Assembly: GCF_910594005.1 (NCBI RefSeq)
Contig: NC_057843.1
Span: 30,043,001 to 30,107,000, forward strand
DNA from: Cervus elaphus
Taxonomy: Eukaryota; Chordata; Mammalia; Artiodactyla; Cervidae
Reading direction: 5' to 3'
DNA length: 64,000 nucleotides
Shown: one piece after another, positions 36,439 through 48,554 of the stretch
Layout: every line of letters starts with the position of its first letter
Numbering within the stretch: position 1 is the stretch's first letter
Made by a program: the position numbers and the translations under genes
The notes under the pieces: model-generated
The model's input: the letters and a program-made list of their open reading frames with translations, nothing else
Told to the model about the DNA's origin: nothing
Databases searched by the model: none

Positions 36439-38729
36439 TACATGTGTGCTATTCTGGTTTCCCACCTGACCTCCTGATGAACAATAATACCTGACACTAA
36501 TAACAGTGTCACAATAATGGCAACAAATAATATTCTTATGACTCATCCTCAGCTCACAATTTCAGAAACTTCAGCCCTTTTTTAAATATCTCCCCCTCTC
36601 CCAGGTATTTCTAGAACTCTCCAGTGAGTACTTGTATGCTGATATATGGAATTCATACTATCCATTCTCCTTCACTGATTTTAACTTGGGAGAAGTTGTC
36701 ACTTAGCCACTCTGAATGGCTCCAAACTCCAACTTCTGTAGCTGGTCTGTACTGACACTGCTTGAGTTGATAAACCAAACTTTCCAAGGCCACCCCAATG
36801 CTAAAGCTACCACACACTCCCCTCTGTCCTCTAGCTCTGTACTATGTTCTAATATGGAGCCCAAGAAGGGCTTCCTTGTTTTCACAGTGTCCTCCCAACT
36901 GAAATTTTTTTCTTGAAACCATTCTTTCAGTAGCAAATAGTCTAGGGACAGATGCCATGCTACCTGTGGAATATCCCAGACTAATCTGCTAGGATGCATG
37001 CCTCTTGGATTCAAGTTTTCTGCTTCTAATGTCTCTTTCCTTAAGTTGATTTATTTACCAGAAGGTTTATTTGTGATCCCTTTTACAACCAAGATTCCCA
37101 ACAGATGTATCCTAGAGCTGCATAAGATATGATATTTCATATCCATAAGATATGATGGAATCCAAAGCACATAAAGAAGTGTGGGGCAAAGACAAAGGGC
37201 CAAAGAGGGCTGAAATGCAGTCCACACCCCACTCACTAAAGCATGCAATCATGATTTTGTGTGCCAAAGAGTGTATCCTTTTCTAATTTACATATTGACT
37301 ACAGCCCTGCTTGAGTTCTTAGACCTAGACTTCAAAAAGGAACTTCTGCTGTATGGAGATCAGGGATCATAACTTATATTTCTTTTGTATAAACATCATC
37401 ATATGACTGAACAGTTGACATACAAGCTAGATAAAATCAGTGATGGGGCAGATGGTTCTGATCTAGGCAAACTCTCTGGCCTTGGCATCTTAAAAAACAA
37501 TATAGAGATAAGAAAAGAAAACGGCTTCTTAGAGTACAAAATACTGACTTTCTCTCAACTTCTAAAATCAAGCTCAGACCCCACAGTATTTATTTCCTAT
37601 TCCTGTAGTGAATCACTGACACAATGCTGTGGTCAGGACCATATTCTAGTATTGTTTTCTCAGGCAACCTTAGTCCTCAAGGCATTAAATGGTCCAGGAA
37701 CAGTATAATATAATGCCATGTCTCCCCTCCCTTATCATGTAATCATTTCACAAAATAGAAAAGGTTTTTCACGATTCAACATAAAATTCTAGTGCTACTA
37801 TGATTGTTGATAAGATGACAAAGAGATGTGAAGAGTCTGGTAGCTTTCCTGTAGTGAAAGCCAGAATTTCAGAACACAGAGTGGTCTGGGCCCTATTTCC
37901 CTTCTTTCCCCTGGTCTGTGAGGCAGCACTAGCTAAATAGTGAGGACTATCAGAATTCAGAATTGCATCTTCAATTGTCTGATGCTAAACAGTATCTTAC
38001 TGTATGTAGTCAGCAAGCTTTCACTTTGATCTTCTTGTTTTTCACAAATCTATATATACGTCACTCCCCTCAGTTTTTCAGTTTACCATTAAAGTTCACC
38101 GATTCAGCAACTTGCCCTTCACAAAAGTCTTGGAACCCACATACAAAGATTAAACCCTGCTGCACAAAAAGTCAGACAGTCCAGCCAAGGAGCTGAAGTG
38201 GTTCCCACCCTTCACACTCACCACACCCCATCAGCCAACAATAAATCCCCTCCTGACATAAAAGTCCCCTCTCCCCCACTCACCCGAGTAAATCCCCTGT
38301 TGGCAGAAAGCCAGACTGAACAGATGTGTCTGCCACCACTTCCTGGGGTGGGGTCAGACCGTACCAGCTTTGATCAACCAAAAGGAAGAATTTCCAGTGT
38401 CAAGGGCCGTCTGTAAAGAATGTCCCCAGGCCCACTCCAAGGAAAAACAGGACCCAGGATTAAAAAGCAAGGAGGAACATCCCAACAGAGCAGAGCAACA
38501 CAAAGGATTCATGCATCTAGAGAGTTGATGTCTTGGTCATTCTTCTCATTTCTTGGACAGTAGTGCAAGTGCAAATAAATCCACCTCTCATGTCTAGAAG
38601 CTCTCTCTGAAGAACGGACATGCCTTAGTGATTTTGAGTTTAGTCTTCCCTACTATTTAATCATTCTTTCTAGTTAAAGACACAAAGGAAAGACTATCAA
38701 CCCTTATGCAACTCAAAGATGCATTGTGA
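36439..38729. other. no gene recognised; partly GC-richer
   Basis: Open frames reach about 107 codons without any recognisable domain. The 38150-38520 part is GC-richer with CCCCTCC-type tracts and could not be assigned to a repeat family. See findings. Confidence 0.45.
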
Positions 38730-39046
38730 GGGCTTCCCTGATAGCTCAGTCGGTAAAGAATCTGCCTGCAATGCAGAAGACCCCAGTTCAATTCATTGGT
38801 CGGGAAGATTCTCCGGAGAAGGGATAGGCTACCTACTCTAGTACTCTCGGGCTTCCCTGGTGGCTCAGTTGGGAAAGAATCCACCTGCAATGTGGGAGAC
38901 CTGGGTTCAATTCTTGGGTTGATTGGATCCAGGAAGATCCCCTGGAGAAGGAAAGGCTACCCACTTCAGTAGTCTGGCTTGGAGAATTCCATGGAGTGTA
39001 TAGTCCATGGGGTTGCAAAGTTGGACATGACTGAGCAACTTTCACA
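38730..39046 (+). mobile_element. dimeric Bov-tA SINE
   Basis: Two head-to-tail units. The first (38730-38849) has GGCTTCCCTGATAGCTCAGT and stops after CTACTCTAGTACTCTC. The second (38850-39046) starts GGCTTCCCTGGTGGCTCAGT and runs to ACTGAGCAACTTTCAC. A (GAAAAT)n-like tail follows at 39055-39100. Same architecture as the copy at 63555. Confidence 0.92.
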
Positions 39047-39054
39047 CAATGAAT

Positions 39055-39100
39055 GTGAAAAAGAAAATGAAAATGAAAAAGAAAATGAGAAAGAAAATAT
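39055..39100. repeat. (GAAAAT)n-like A-rich tail
   Basis: Irregular GAAAAAGAAAAT units directly after the SINE dimer, most simply the expanded SINE tail. Confidence 0.8.
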
Positions 39101-40107
39101 GTGTTACAGTAATATTGTGTCAATACTTGACCAGATCTGAAACATCTCTATGAATAGTATGCTGGCTCATGTAAGGGACCACCACTGTTTACACTCACCA
39201 CTTTCCACTAGGGTCATGTTTCACAACCTCCAGACGAGCCATTCAAGTTGGTCGCATTAGAGTGCTTCACATGGAACTGAGCACCTTGCTTGGAACTGAA
39301 ACTCAAGAGCCTTAAATAGTATTATAACATTACTCACTAAAACTGTAGAAAACTTTCATGGTAAAGTGAAATAAAACATCTTGCTCAGTCATCCAACCTT
39401 TGCTATCTACTGCCCCTGAGGGGCAGTAGATGCTATCTATCCATCGGTGAATATTGTTTCTGATTTATTCCCTAGTAGGAAGCCATACTGCATTCTGTCT
39501 TAGAGATTTTGTTAACCAGAGTAGACTGAGAATTATAATAAAAAATGCCAGATCTCAATCACCAAGATGTGTTGTGTTACCTACACACCTTGCTGTCCTG
39601 TGCAGGTTGGGGGCTGTGAAGGATGAAGGGCTTCACTCCAAGCAGAAACAGATTCTTTTCCTCTAGTGGCCCTGGCATCAGGCTTGGAGTCCTCTACTGA
39701 TGCTGTGTATCTGGCCAGAGTATGAGGGAAGAAGAACAGGAGCATTGTACCAATGCTTTTATGGGCTCAGCCTGGAGAAGATCAGAGGACCTCTGCTTCA
39801 CTCAGGTTGCTTTGGCCTCTGTAACTGCATGGGAGGCTGGGAAATGTAGTGGAGTTGTGTGCCTAGTGAAAATGAAAAATTACAGGTTAACAGTTTCTAC
39901 ACAAAGCTTACTGTGGGTCAAAATTTAGGGAAAGAATTTGCACAATGAAAGAGGGGAACTTTTCATTGTCAAGAAAAGGATATACCTATTCTAGGTTAAA
40001 TAATGCAACACACAGCCTTTTCTTGACTATATAATTTCTTCAGCACTGATTATTTTTTTCAAAATATCAGATGGTAGAAGTTGCAGATAGAAGAAAAACT
40101 GAACAAG

Positions 40108-40110
<3 letters not shown>

Positions 40111-40142
<32 letters not shown>
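40111..40142. repeat. (AC)16 microsatellite
   Basis: Pure AC run of 32 bases. Confidence 0.97.
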
Positions 40143-40145
<3 letters not shown>

Positions 40146-40818
40146 ATGACTTTATCTGATATACAAATGTGAAAGCCTGCCTTTACCTTCATATATTTAA
40201 TTCTCACTGACAGTTAGAGTTTTGCAGGCAAGGTCAAGTTTCTCCAGTGCTACGTTATTTTCTATATATTTTAATAAAAAATGAAGTCTTGCTCAGTTGT
40301 TTATAGCTACTATGTTTGATCTAAAATGCAGAAGATTTGAGGGATCATGGAGGATGGAGACGGGTGCATATAGAGATTAAGCTTCACTTTTGAATGTTCG
40401 GAAGTTTGCAACATGTGCAAGAAAATTCATATTAATGAGTACGTATTTTGAGTTGAGACGTCCCTGCTCTGTGACAGGGTCAGTGTGAAAAGCACCATGA
40501 GAGAGAGGAATGAGGGGAAAGATATTTTATTGTTTGCTTCTTCTTCTCTCTCTGTTTTTCCTTCTCTTTCATTCTCTTCTCTGAGGCACAGGCCAGTAAG
40601 GCAATCAAGGAAACAGACTATGACAGGGAGGAGCAGAGATGGTTGAGGAAATGGCCATTGTGGTTGGGGGACTGATTACATTGAGTAAGTAAGCAAAACT
40701 GAACAAATAATTCAATATATTGAGGACAGTGATATACACATAGATGTGTGTCTGTGACATATACATGCATAAACATAGAAATAAAGATGAATGAGGGGAA
40801 GTATTTACATAATATGTA

Positions 40819-40855
40819 TGCATATATATGTACATTAAATGTACATATATATGCA
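40819..40855. repeat. 18-bp inverted repeat with 1-base spacer
   Basis: TGCATATATATGTACATT at 40819-40836 faces its exact reverse complement at 40838-40855. AT-rich, likely simple-sequence derived. Confidence 0.85.
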
Positions 40856-41837
40856 TATATTTCTTAATGCTGTCCACTGAGAGGGCATAGAAACAGTGGC
40901 ATCCCCACATAAAATACAGTGAGTACATGAAGTACCTAAAGCTTAACTTCTATATCTCTACCTCCACTAAGAAGGACTAGGGCTCCTTTCAGAATTTTTT
41001 TTTTCCAGGACTGGGATAAGAAAAGCATAAAATAAGCCCTGCAGCATGTAGTTTTTCCAGAAAATCAGGAAATGTTCGATAAATGATGGGAACATACCAA
41101 AAGAACATAAAAGTCCAAATAAGGATCTAAAAGGTATAAATATATAAATCAATACAGGCAGGGGTGAGGAAGAGAAAGCTCTTCCTTAGCATGAATGCCA
41201 ATGAATAAATGTAAAAGGAATGATGTAGTTAGAGAATCACCGCTTGGCAAATATCACAGTCCAGGTTGATTCAGATAGGAGTCTTTAGAGTATGCTAAAA
41301 CTAATGGGTGGAGGTTTGATGAGGCAGAGAATGTTGGCATAATCTCATGATACTTCCCTATAATGTATTAATAGTTCATTTGTAAGAGCAAAGTTAAGAA
41401 TTTAATTTGGAGAGGGTTGACAAGAATAAATACACTAATGAGGTGACCACAGTTAAGATCCCTGGAGATGGATCTGATAGTTATGCCTCCTGTTTTTGAT
41501 GCCCTAGGAAGAGAAAAGCATCACTTCCATGATTTCCTGCCAAGAAAGAATGATCTGAGTCTGGTCATGAGAAATAGCATGACCAGAAAATGAAGATATA
41601 AAATCAAAAATCTATATTCTTTAAAAGTATCAAGGAAAGGGAAAGACAGAAAGTGATGCAGACTGAAGTATCTAAAGCCACATGATAACTAAATGCACAA
41701 GTATTTCTGGAGAAGATCTTGGAATAGAAGAAAATACAATATTATTGAGGCAGTTGCTGAATGGCCCCATGGAAGGATGGTAGTATAGTATCAGGAGTGT
41801 AGATTTTCTGGTTTGGAGTATTGTATGCTAGTTATTT

Positions 41838-42057
41838 TGGGCTTCACCAATGGCTCAGTAGATAAAGAATCCAGCTGCAATGTAGGAGCTGCAGGAGACG
41901 TGAGTTCGATCCCTGGGATAGGAAAACCCCATGGAGAAGGAAGTTGGCAACCCACTCCAGGATTCTTTCTGAAAATTTCCATGGACAGAGGAGCCTGGCA
42001 GGCTACTGTCCATGGGGTCACAAAGAGTCAGAAACAACTGAGCACATCCCTCTCTCC
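41838..42057 (+). mobile_element. Bov-tA SINE with 12-bp exact target duplication
   Basis: GGGCTTCACCAATGGCTCAG start, GAGTTCGATCCCTGGGATAG, GGGGTCACAAAGAGTCAGAA end. TGCTAGTTATTT flanks at 41826-41837 and 42058-42069, identical. A small internal insertion lies near 41880-41900 in the anticodon-derived area. Confidence 0.95.
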
Positions 42058-42088
42058 TGCTAGTTATTTCCTTGTTTGGGAAACAAAT

Positions 42089-42104
42089 ACACACACACAC
42101 ACAC
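42089..42104. repeat. short (AC)8 run
   Basis: Pure AC dinucleotides followed by an A-run. Confidence 0.9.
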
Positions 42105-42618
42105 AAAAAAAAACTTATGATAATGGGCATATAAGTGAGTGACTATGGAAATGCAATAGCATGTTAATATTTAGGAAATCTGGGTGAAGAAGTTATAGAA
42201 GTTTTTTGTACTATTCCAGCAAATTTTTGTAAGTCTGACATTTTTTTTCAAAAGAACTAACCAAAAATAAAAGGAATCTTCCCCATTTAAAGTAAAGTGT
42301 CTGAATCTCAAATTGGATACACTTTGATATTTTTTAGTAACTCCAATTAAAATGTAAATTGCTTCTAATTATTTTTGTGGCTAGACCATGTTTTACATAT
42401 GCAATTCCATTTTAAGATTGGACTCAGAATTCAAGCTTTCATTCAGGTTATAATATCTAACTTAAAGTGAAAACTAAGCTTTTATTAGTGATAATATCTA
42501 ACTTTTAATGAAGATAAAAATACTTTATCCATATTATTTCCTTATATCCTTACAATAACCCTATGGTTTAGGTATAGCTTTTGTCCTTGTTTCCTAGATA
42601 AATAAATTGCAATATATT
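42105..42618. other. no gene; weak MIR-like remnant
   Basis: CTTACAATAACCCTATGGTT near 42549 recalls the MIR core. Otherwise unassigned. Confidence 0.4.
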
Positions 42619-42628
42619 AGTTAGGATT

Positions 42629-42830
42629 GGCTTCCCAGGTGGTGAGGTGGTATACGAACCTGCCTGATAATGAAGGAGACGTGGGTTCAGTCCCTGGATC
42701 AGGGAGATCCCCTGGAGTAGGAAATGGCAACCTACCCCAGTATTCTTGCCTGGGAAATCCCATGGACAGAGGAGCCTAGCGGGCTGCAGTCCAGGGGGTC
42801 ACAGAGTCAGACATGACTGAGCACACACAC
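42629..42830 (+). mobile_element. Bov-tA SINE with 10-bp exact target duplication
   Basis: GGCTTCCCAGGTGGTGAGGT start, CCTGGATCAGGGAGATCCCC, GGGGGTCACAGAGTCAGACA end. AGTTAGGATT flanks at 42619-42628 and 42831-42840. Confidence 0.96.
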
Positions 42831-43141
42831 AGTTAGGATTAACTTGGCTGTATATTACAAGTAAGATCAAAATGACAACAGTTTACATAAATTTGAAGTT
42901 TATTTTCCTCCCATAAAAAGATGCCTGGAAATACACTGTTCAGAGCACATCATGGGCCCCCCGTGCTCTTTTTCTTTCTATTCTGCTTCCTCTTTTTTTT
43001 CTTTCTTTCTTTTTTTTTTCTTCTTTTTTCCCTTTCACCTTCACCTCTTTCTTTGATTTGTCTCTTCTATGGGCCTTTCTTACAGTGTCAAGGGTTCACA
43101 TGCTCCCTCTCACTTAACAGATTTTTTTTTTTTTTTGCTAT

Positions 43142-43560
43142 TCTTTATTTTATTTTATTTTTTTTATTAGTTGGAGGCTAATTACTTCACAACATTTCAG
43201 TGGGTTTTGTCATACATTGATACGAATCAGCCATAGATTTACACGTATTCCCCATCCCGATCCCCCCTCCCACCTCCCTCTCCACCCGATTCCTCTGGGT
43301 CTTCCCAGTGCACCAGGCCCGAGCACTTGTCTCATGCATCCCACCTGGGCTGGCGATCTGTTTCACCATAGATAATATACATGCTGTTCTTTTGAAATAT
43401 CCCACCCTCACCTTCTCCCACAGAGTTCAAAAGTCTGTTCTGTACTTCTGTGTCTCTTTGTCTGTTTTGCATATAGGGTTATCGTTACCATCTTTCTGAG
43501 TTCCATATATATGTGTTAGTATGCTGTAATGTTCTTTATCTTTCTGGCTTACTTCACTCT
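43142..43560 (-). mobile_element. L1-BT 3' end, antisense
   Basis: Starts with an A/T tail, then TTAGTTGGAGGCTAATTACT, CCCATCCCGATCCCCCCTCC and AAAAGTCTGTTCTGTACTTC. The mirror of the L1 at 19395 but about 420 bases long. The 5' end stops at CTTACTTCACTCT. Confidence 0.9.
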
Positions 43561-43579
43561 ACTTTCCATTCCTAAAATC

Positions 43580-43811
43580 CATGAAATTAAAAGATGCTTG
43601 CTCCTTGGAAGAAAAGCTATGACCAACCTAGACAGCATATTAAAAACCAGAGACATTACTTTGCCAAAAAAGGTCTGTCTAGTCAAAGCTATTATTTTTC
43701 CAGTGTCATGTATGAATGTGAGAGTTGGACTATAAAGAAAGCTGAGTGTCAAAAGAATTGATCTTTTTGAACTGTGGTGTTGGTGAAGACTCTTAAGAGT
43801 CCCTTGGGCAA
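43580..43811 (+). mobile_element. BovB LINE copy J, left part
   Basis: Sense BovB 5'-truncated at CATGAAATTAAAAGATGC. Its left target duplication TTCCTAAAATC (43569-43579) matches TTTCTAAAATC at 44631-44641 at 10 of 11 bases. The element is interrupted by a solo LTR after the base triplet CAA at 43811. Confidence 0.93.
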
Positions 43812-44304
43812 TGAGAGAGTCAATGCCCAGGCAGGTTGATAAGAAGTCCGGGGGTCCCCAAGGAGAGAGGGGTCTGGAATTCTCAAGGAGGAAGAAAGGA
43901 CAAACTTTTTTTTCCTCTTCATTCCTGAAGATTATATAACAATAATGTATCCCACTTGAGGACAGTTTCTGGAAAAAACCTTCAGGCTAATCCTGTTATC
44001 TTAAAAATGTAAATTATGGGAGTGGGTCTAGTAAAGTCTTTACAACCTCCAGACATTCTTTTGATTCATTGTAATAACTAATTAAAAATATATAACTCCA
44101 TTGCTGACACTAGTGAGGGGGCACTCTTTCTGCCCCCTTCTGATGTCTATATCAGAAGCTCTCTCTATCCCTTTTATACTTTAATAAAACTCTATTATGC
44201 AAAAGTTCTGAGTGATCAAGCCTCATCTCTGGCCCCAGATTGAATTCTCCTCCTCCGGAGGCCAAGTATCCCGGTGTCTTCTATGGTTCAGCAACAACCT
44301 TTCA
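43812..44304 (+). mobile_element. solo LTR of an endogenous retrovirus, 493 bp
   Basis: Begins TGAGAGAGTCAATGCCC and ends CAACCTTTCA, with TG...CA termini. An AATAAA polyadenylation signal in the R-like region (about 44182) precedes GCAAAAGTTCTGAGTGATCA. Flanked by GCAA (43808-43811) and ACAA (44305-44308), consistent with a 4-base target duplication with one change. BovB reads through this site once the LTR is set aside. No internal retroviral genes are present, so this is a product of LTR-LTR recombination. The 4-base duplication suits a class I (gamma-like) ERV, but the family was not confirmed. Confidence 0.85.
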
Positions 44305-44630
44305 ACAACAAGGAGATCCAATCAATCCATCCTAAAGGAAATCAATCCTGAATATTCATTGGAAGGATTGATGCTGAAGCTGAAGCTTCAATACTTTGGC
44401 CCCCTGATGCGAAGAACTGACTCTTTGTAAAAGACCATTGTGCTGGGAAAGATTGAAGGCAGGAAGAGAAGGAGATGACAGAGGATAAGATGGCTTGATG
44501 TCATCACTGATTCAATAGACATGAATCTGAGCAAGCTCTAGGAGTTGGTGATGGACAGCGAAGCCTGGCCTGCTGCAGTCCATGGGGTCGCAAAGAGTCG
44601 GACACAACTGAGTGACTGAACTGAACTGAA
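44305..44630 (+). mobile_element. BovB LINE copy J, right part
   Basis: Resumes at CAAGGAGATCCAATCAATCC and runs to the GACTGAACTGAACTGAA tail. The C-terminal ORF2 domain is broken by an in-frame TAA in the segment after GAACTGACTCTTTG. Confidence 0.93.
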
Positions 44631-44641
44631 TTTCTAAAATC

Positions 44642-46485
44642 AGCTCTTGACCCAAGCTGGCTGCTGGAGTTTCAGTGTCACACTTACATTTCCAGGCAAG
44701 AGTAAGGGAATAAAGTAGAAATTAAGGACACTCCTCCCTTTTCCTCTAGTTAACATTGCCCAAAAGTCTCAAAGTTCATTTCTGTTGTGGTCCAAATTGC
44801 CACATGGTCACACTCTGCTGCCCAGGAGTTTGGTGAATGTCAAGTTTTTGCTGGGCACATTGTTCTGAATTCAGTGAAGAACTCTATTGATAGTGGGAGA
44901 CAGTATTTATCTCCGAAGAGTGTATTTATCTCAGGTCTCCCAATTAGTAAACTGGGGAGCCTCGGTTGTCTAAGTCCAAAGCCTGAGCATTTTATGAGAT
45001 GATCAACTGCTCAGGCCTGCAGGAGCTGGCAGCTTCCCTGCAGCCAGCAACAGTCTCTACATGGTCATCATGATTGCTGAACTGACATCAGCACATTAGT
45101 ATGGCTTCAAGATCATCAAAGGCGTTAGTCCAACACTGCTCCAGGGGCCAGAATTAGAAAAGAAAAAAAAAAAAAAGAAAAAACACGAGAACCATGCAGG
45201 AAGTGAGAGGACTCTATACCTGACTGTACATAAAATGTTCTCAGTAATAGTTGGTCAGGAGATCCCACGACAGGGAGTCAGGGTCAGAGTGGTGAGTCTG
45301 TCGTGGTTTCTTATTCCCCTGTGTCCTGGGAGTGGTCTGTGATACACAGGAAAACTGTAGATGTGGTGGAAACCTTCAGGATATTTTGTCAGAGTCTGGG
45401 TGGGTTGAAGGGAGATATACAGATGGGTGGAAATTATTTGGACTTACTTTTGCTTCTTACACTTTTCCCTGTACATACGAAAAATTCTTGCCATAGTTAC
45501 AATTGTATCACTTTCCTTGCAATAAATAACAGACATCTGTACCAACTCATGGCATTCTCTAGAAAGTAAAGTTTTTTACCTCTCTTCAAAATCCCTTAGA
45601 ATTCTCTGTGAGAGTCTACCAGATGCTAGTTGCCTAAAACTAGACACCAAGTCTTTTCCTTTCAAATTATCTGGAAGACAGTGAAAATTCTGTTTGAAGC
45701 TCCACTCTGCAGGCCACTGTGCCCCCAAGGAAACAGGGGAGAACTGACTAGTTGCCAGAAATGGCAATAGATGATTTTTTTTTTTATCACTCAAGCTTAG
45801 GGGTGAAAAAAGTTTTGACAGTTTCTTTATTCACTGTCTATAATTTCACTTTCATAATGAAATCTTTTTAAGCCAGAGGAGGGAAAATAAATTTTCCCCA
45901 AATAGTCCAAAGTAAGATTGCTTTCGGCTATTTCCAAACCTAAAAGAACCAGCCAAAACAATTTATAGTAAATCTTTTTAAAAACACAACAACAACAGAT
46001 TTCCCCTGAGTGTGAGGTTGTGAAGGTCAAGGTCTAACCTGATGTAAACAAAAATGTCTCAGTAGAGGAAAGGTAGAGGTTAAGTAAATGTTTCTAACAA
46101 CAGGGATTTCAAGCAGGACCATTAAAAGTAGATTCCACAGCTTCTGTAAAACGAGAAGAAAGGAACGACTGCCTTTAATCTTTTCTCTGAGTTCTGAATG
46201 AGAAATAAAGATTTAGGAACTCACTCTGGAGACAAAAGAATAGATACATGACTAGACATGTGAATGAAAAAGTCTATACAGCAAGCAAGGAAAATACTCC
46301 AATTAAAGTACATTAGTCCTAATCATTTTAATAGAGAATAAAGTCTTAAAATTTTTTTAATATATTTATCTTTTTCCAAATCATTTGTGCCCACTAATGA
46401 AATCAGTATCACCAAAAATATTAAAATCACTCATAAATCCCAATACCCACTAAATGTTCACTGTTGCTTATATCCTTCTCTTCTG
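44642..46485. other. no gene recognised
   Basis: Open frames up to 88 codons, none with a domain I can name. The 44660-44930 part may be an old repeat. There is an A-run at about 45162-45180. Confidence 0.45.
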
Positions 46486-46489
46486 TGCA

Positions 46490-47180
46490 TATTCACACAA
46501 TATTTTTAATTTTTTTCTAATTCATACCATTTTGTGATAACTACTCTGTAACATCATTTCTCACTTAGCAAGTCCAAGTCAGCCTTAACCTGTATTACTA
46601 AATATTGTTCTTAAGCATATTTTTTTAAATTGCTGCAGATTATCCTTTATTAGGTCCACATAGAATTTCTTCCTTTAACATTTATTTTCATCTGAATACA
46701 CATTATTTTCAAATGTGTGTATTGTAATCAGATCTGCAATTGACATTTTTCTACAGGAATCTTTGTGCACATCCCCACTTCTTCCCTTAGGATAGTTTTC
46801 TAGAGTGAATTACTGGACCAAGTGCCAAAAACATATTTAGGGATTTGGAAGTCTATTTCCACAATGACATCCAGAAAAATTGCACCAATATTGTTAGTAC
46901 AACTCACGAGCAGGGTCTTTGCACACATAGATATACACGTGGACAGATAACTTTATGTATACTTCTATTTTAATAAGAAAAATATTTTTATTTCCCTAAT
47001 TTTTAGTAGAGTTAAACATTTTTCATATAGTTAGTATTTTAGTTTTCTTTTTCAGTTCATTGCCTCTTCATGTTCTTTGACTGTCTTCTCTCAGTCCATT
47101 TGTATTACAGAAAGTTTATTTATATAGTCAAATCTATTAATCTTTTCATGAATTTGCTTATAAAAACTTGTCTTATTCCA
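46490..47180 (-). mobile_element. old L1 3' UTR fragment, antisense (weak)
   Basis: TTTTCTAGAGTGAATTACTG, ATGACATCCAGAAAAATTGC and TTTTCATATAGTTAGTATTT follow the order of reverse-complement L1M-type 3' sequence. Diverged. Confidence 0.5.
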
Positions 47181-47302
47181 AACTGGTTAAGTGTTCAGTC
47201 TTGTTCAGTTGTGGCTCTTAAATTTAGACTACACTGTAGCTGAAAGAATTACAATGTAAGACTACCCCAAGGATTCTTATGTGATAAAACAGTCCACTCA
47301 CT

Positions 47303-48554
47303 TCACATGCTAGCAATGTAATGCTCAAAATAATTCAAGCTACGCTTCAGCAGTATGTGAACTGAGAAATTTCACATGTACATGTTGGACTTAGAGAAGG
47401 CAGAGGAACCAGAGATTAAATTGCCAACATCCATTGGATCGTTAAGAAAGAAGAACATTCCAGAAAAATCTCTACTTCTGCCTCATTGACTATGTTAAAG
47501 CTTTTGACTGTGTGGATCACAAAAAATGGTGGAAAATTATTGAAGAGGTGGTAATACTAGAACACCTTACCTGCCTCCTGAGAAATCTGTATGCAGGTCA
47601 AGAAGTGACAGTTAGAACCAGACATGGAACAATGGACTGGTTCAAAATTGGAAAATGAGTAAGTCAAGGCTGTATATTGTCACTCTACTTATTTAACTGA
47701 TATGCAGTGTACATCATGCAAAATGCCGGGCTGAATGACTCACAAACTGGTATCAGGATTGCCAGAAGAAATATCAACAACCTCAGATATGCAGATGATA
47801 TCTCTCTAATAGCAGGAAGCAAAGAGGAACTAAAGAGCCTCTTGATGAGGGTGAGAGAGGAGAGTGAAAAAGCTGGCTTAAAATCTAACATTCAAAAAGC
47901 TAAGATCATGGCATCTGGTCCCATCACTTCATGGAAAATCTGAAGTGGGAACAGTGACAGATTTTATTTTCCTGGGCTCCAAAATCATTGCAGATGGTGA
48001 CTGCAGCCTTGAAATTAAAAGACACTTGTCTTTGGAAGAAATGCTATGACAAACCTAGACAGTGTATTAAAAAGCAGAGACATCACTTTGCTAACCAAGA
48101 TTCGTAGAGTCAAATCTATGATTTTTCTAGTCATCATGTACAGATGTGAGAGTTGGACCGTAGAGAAGGTTGAGCTCCAAGGATTGATGTTTTGAATTGT
48201 GGTGCTGCAGAAGACCCTTGAGAGTCCCTTGGACAGCAAAGAGATCAAACCAGTAAATCCTAAAGGAAATCAACCCTGAATGTTCATTGGAAGAACTGAT
48301 GTTGAAGCTGAAGTTCCAAAACTTTGGCCACCTGGTACGAAGAGCTGACTCATTGGAAAAGACACTGATGCTGGGAAGACTGAGGGCAGGAGGGGAAGGG
48401 GGCAAGAGCTGATGAGATGGTTGGATGGCATCATTGATACAATGGACACGATTTTGAGCAAACTCGGGGAAACAGTGCAGAACAGGGAAGCCCGGCATGC
48501 TGCAGTCCATGGGGTCGCAAAGAGCTGGACAAGACTTAGATAACTGAACAACAA
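47303..48554 (+). mobile_element. BovB LINE copy K, older and more diverged
   Basis: Sense BovB from the RT fingers region to the 3' end. The YADD motif is kept near 47795. The stretch 47707-47943 is open, but frameshifts and stops break the rest. The 3' end has the GAACAACAAC tail seen in copy C rather than GAACTGAACTGAA. It is more diverged from the other copies than they are from each other. Confidence 0.9.

Larger units (their letters stand above)
39101..41825. other. no gene recognised
   Basis: About 2.7 kb with no supportable gene. A segment near 39560-39900, with TGGGAGGCTGGGAAATGTAG, resembles an old interspersed repeat also hinted at near 44780-44880. A (CA)16 run lies at 40111-40142. 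An 18-base inverted repeat is at 40819-40855. Confidence 0.45.

Noticed and set aside
43812..44304. Possibility that the LTR is part of a full provirus
   Set aside because: BovB sequence resumes directly on both sides and no gag-, pol- or env-like sequence is present between the ends.
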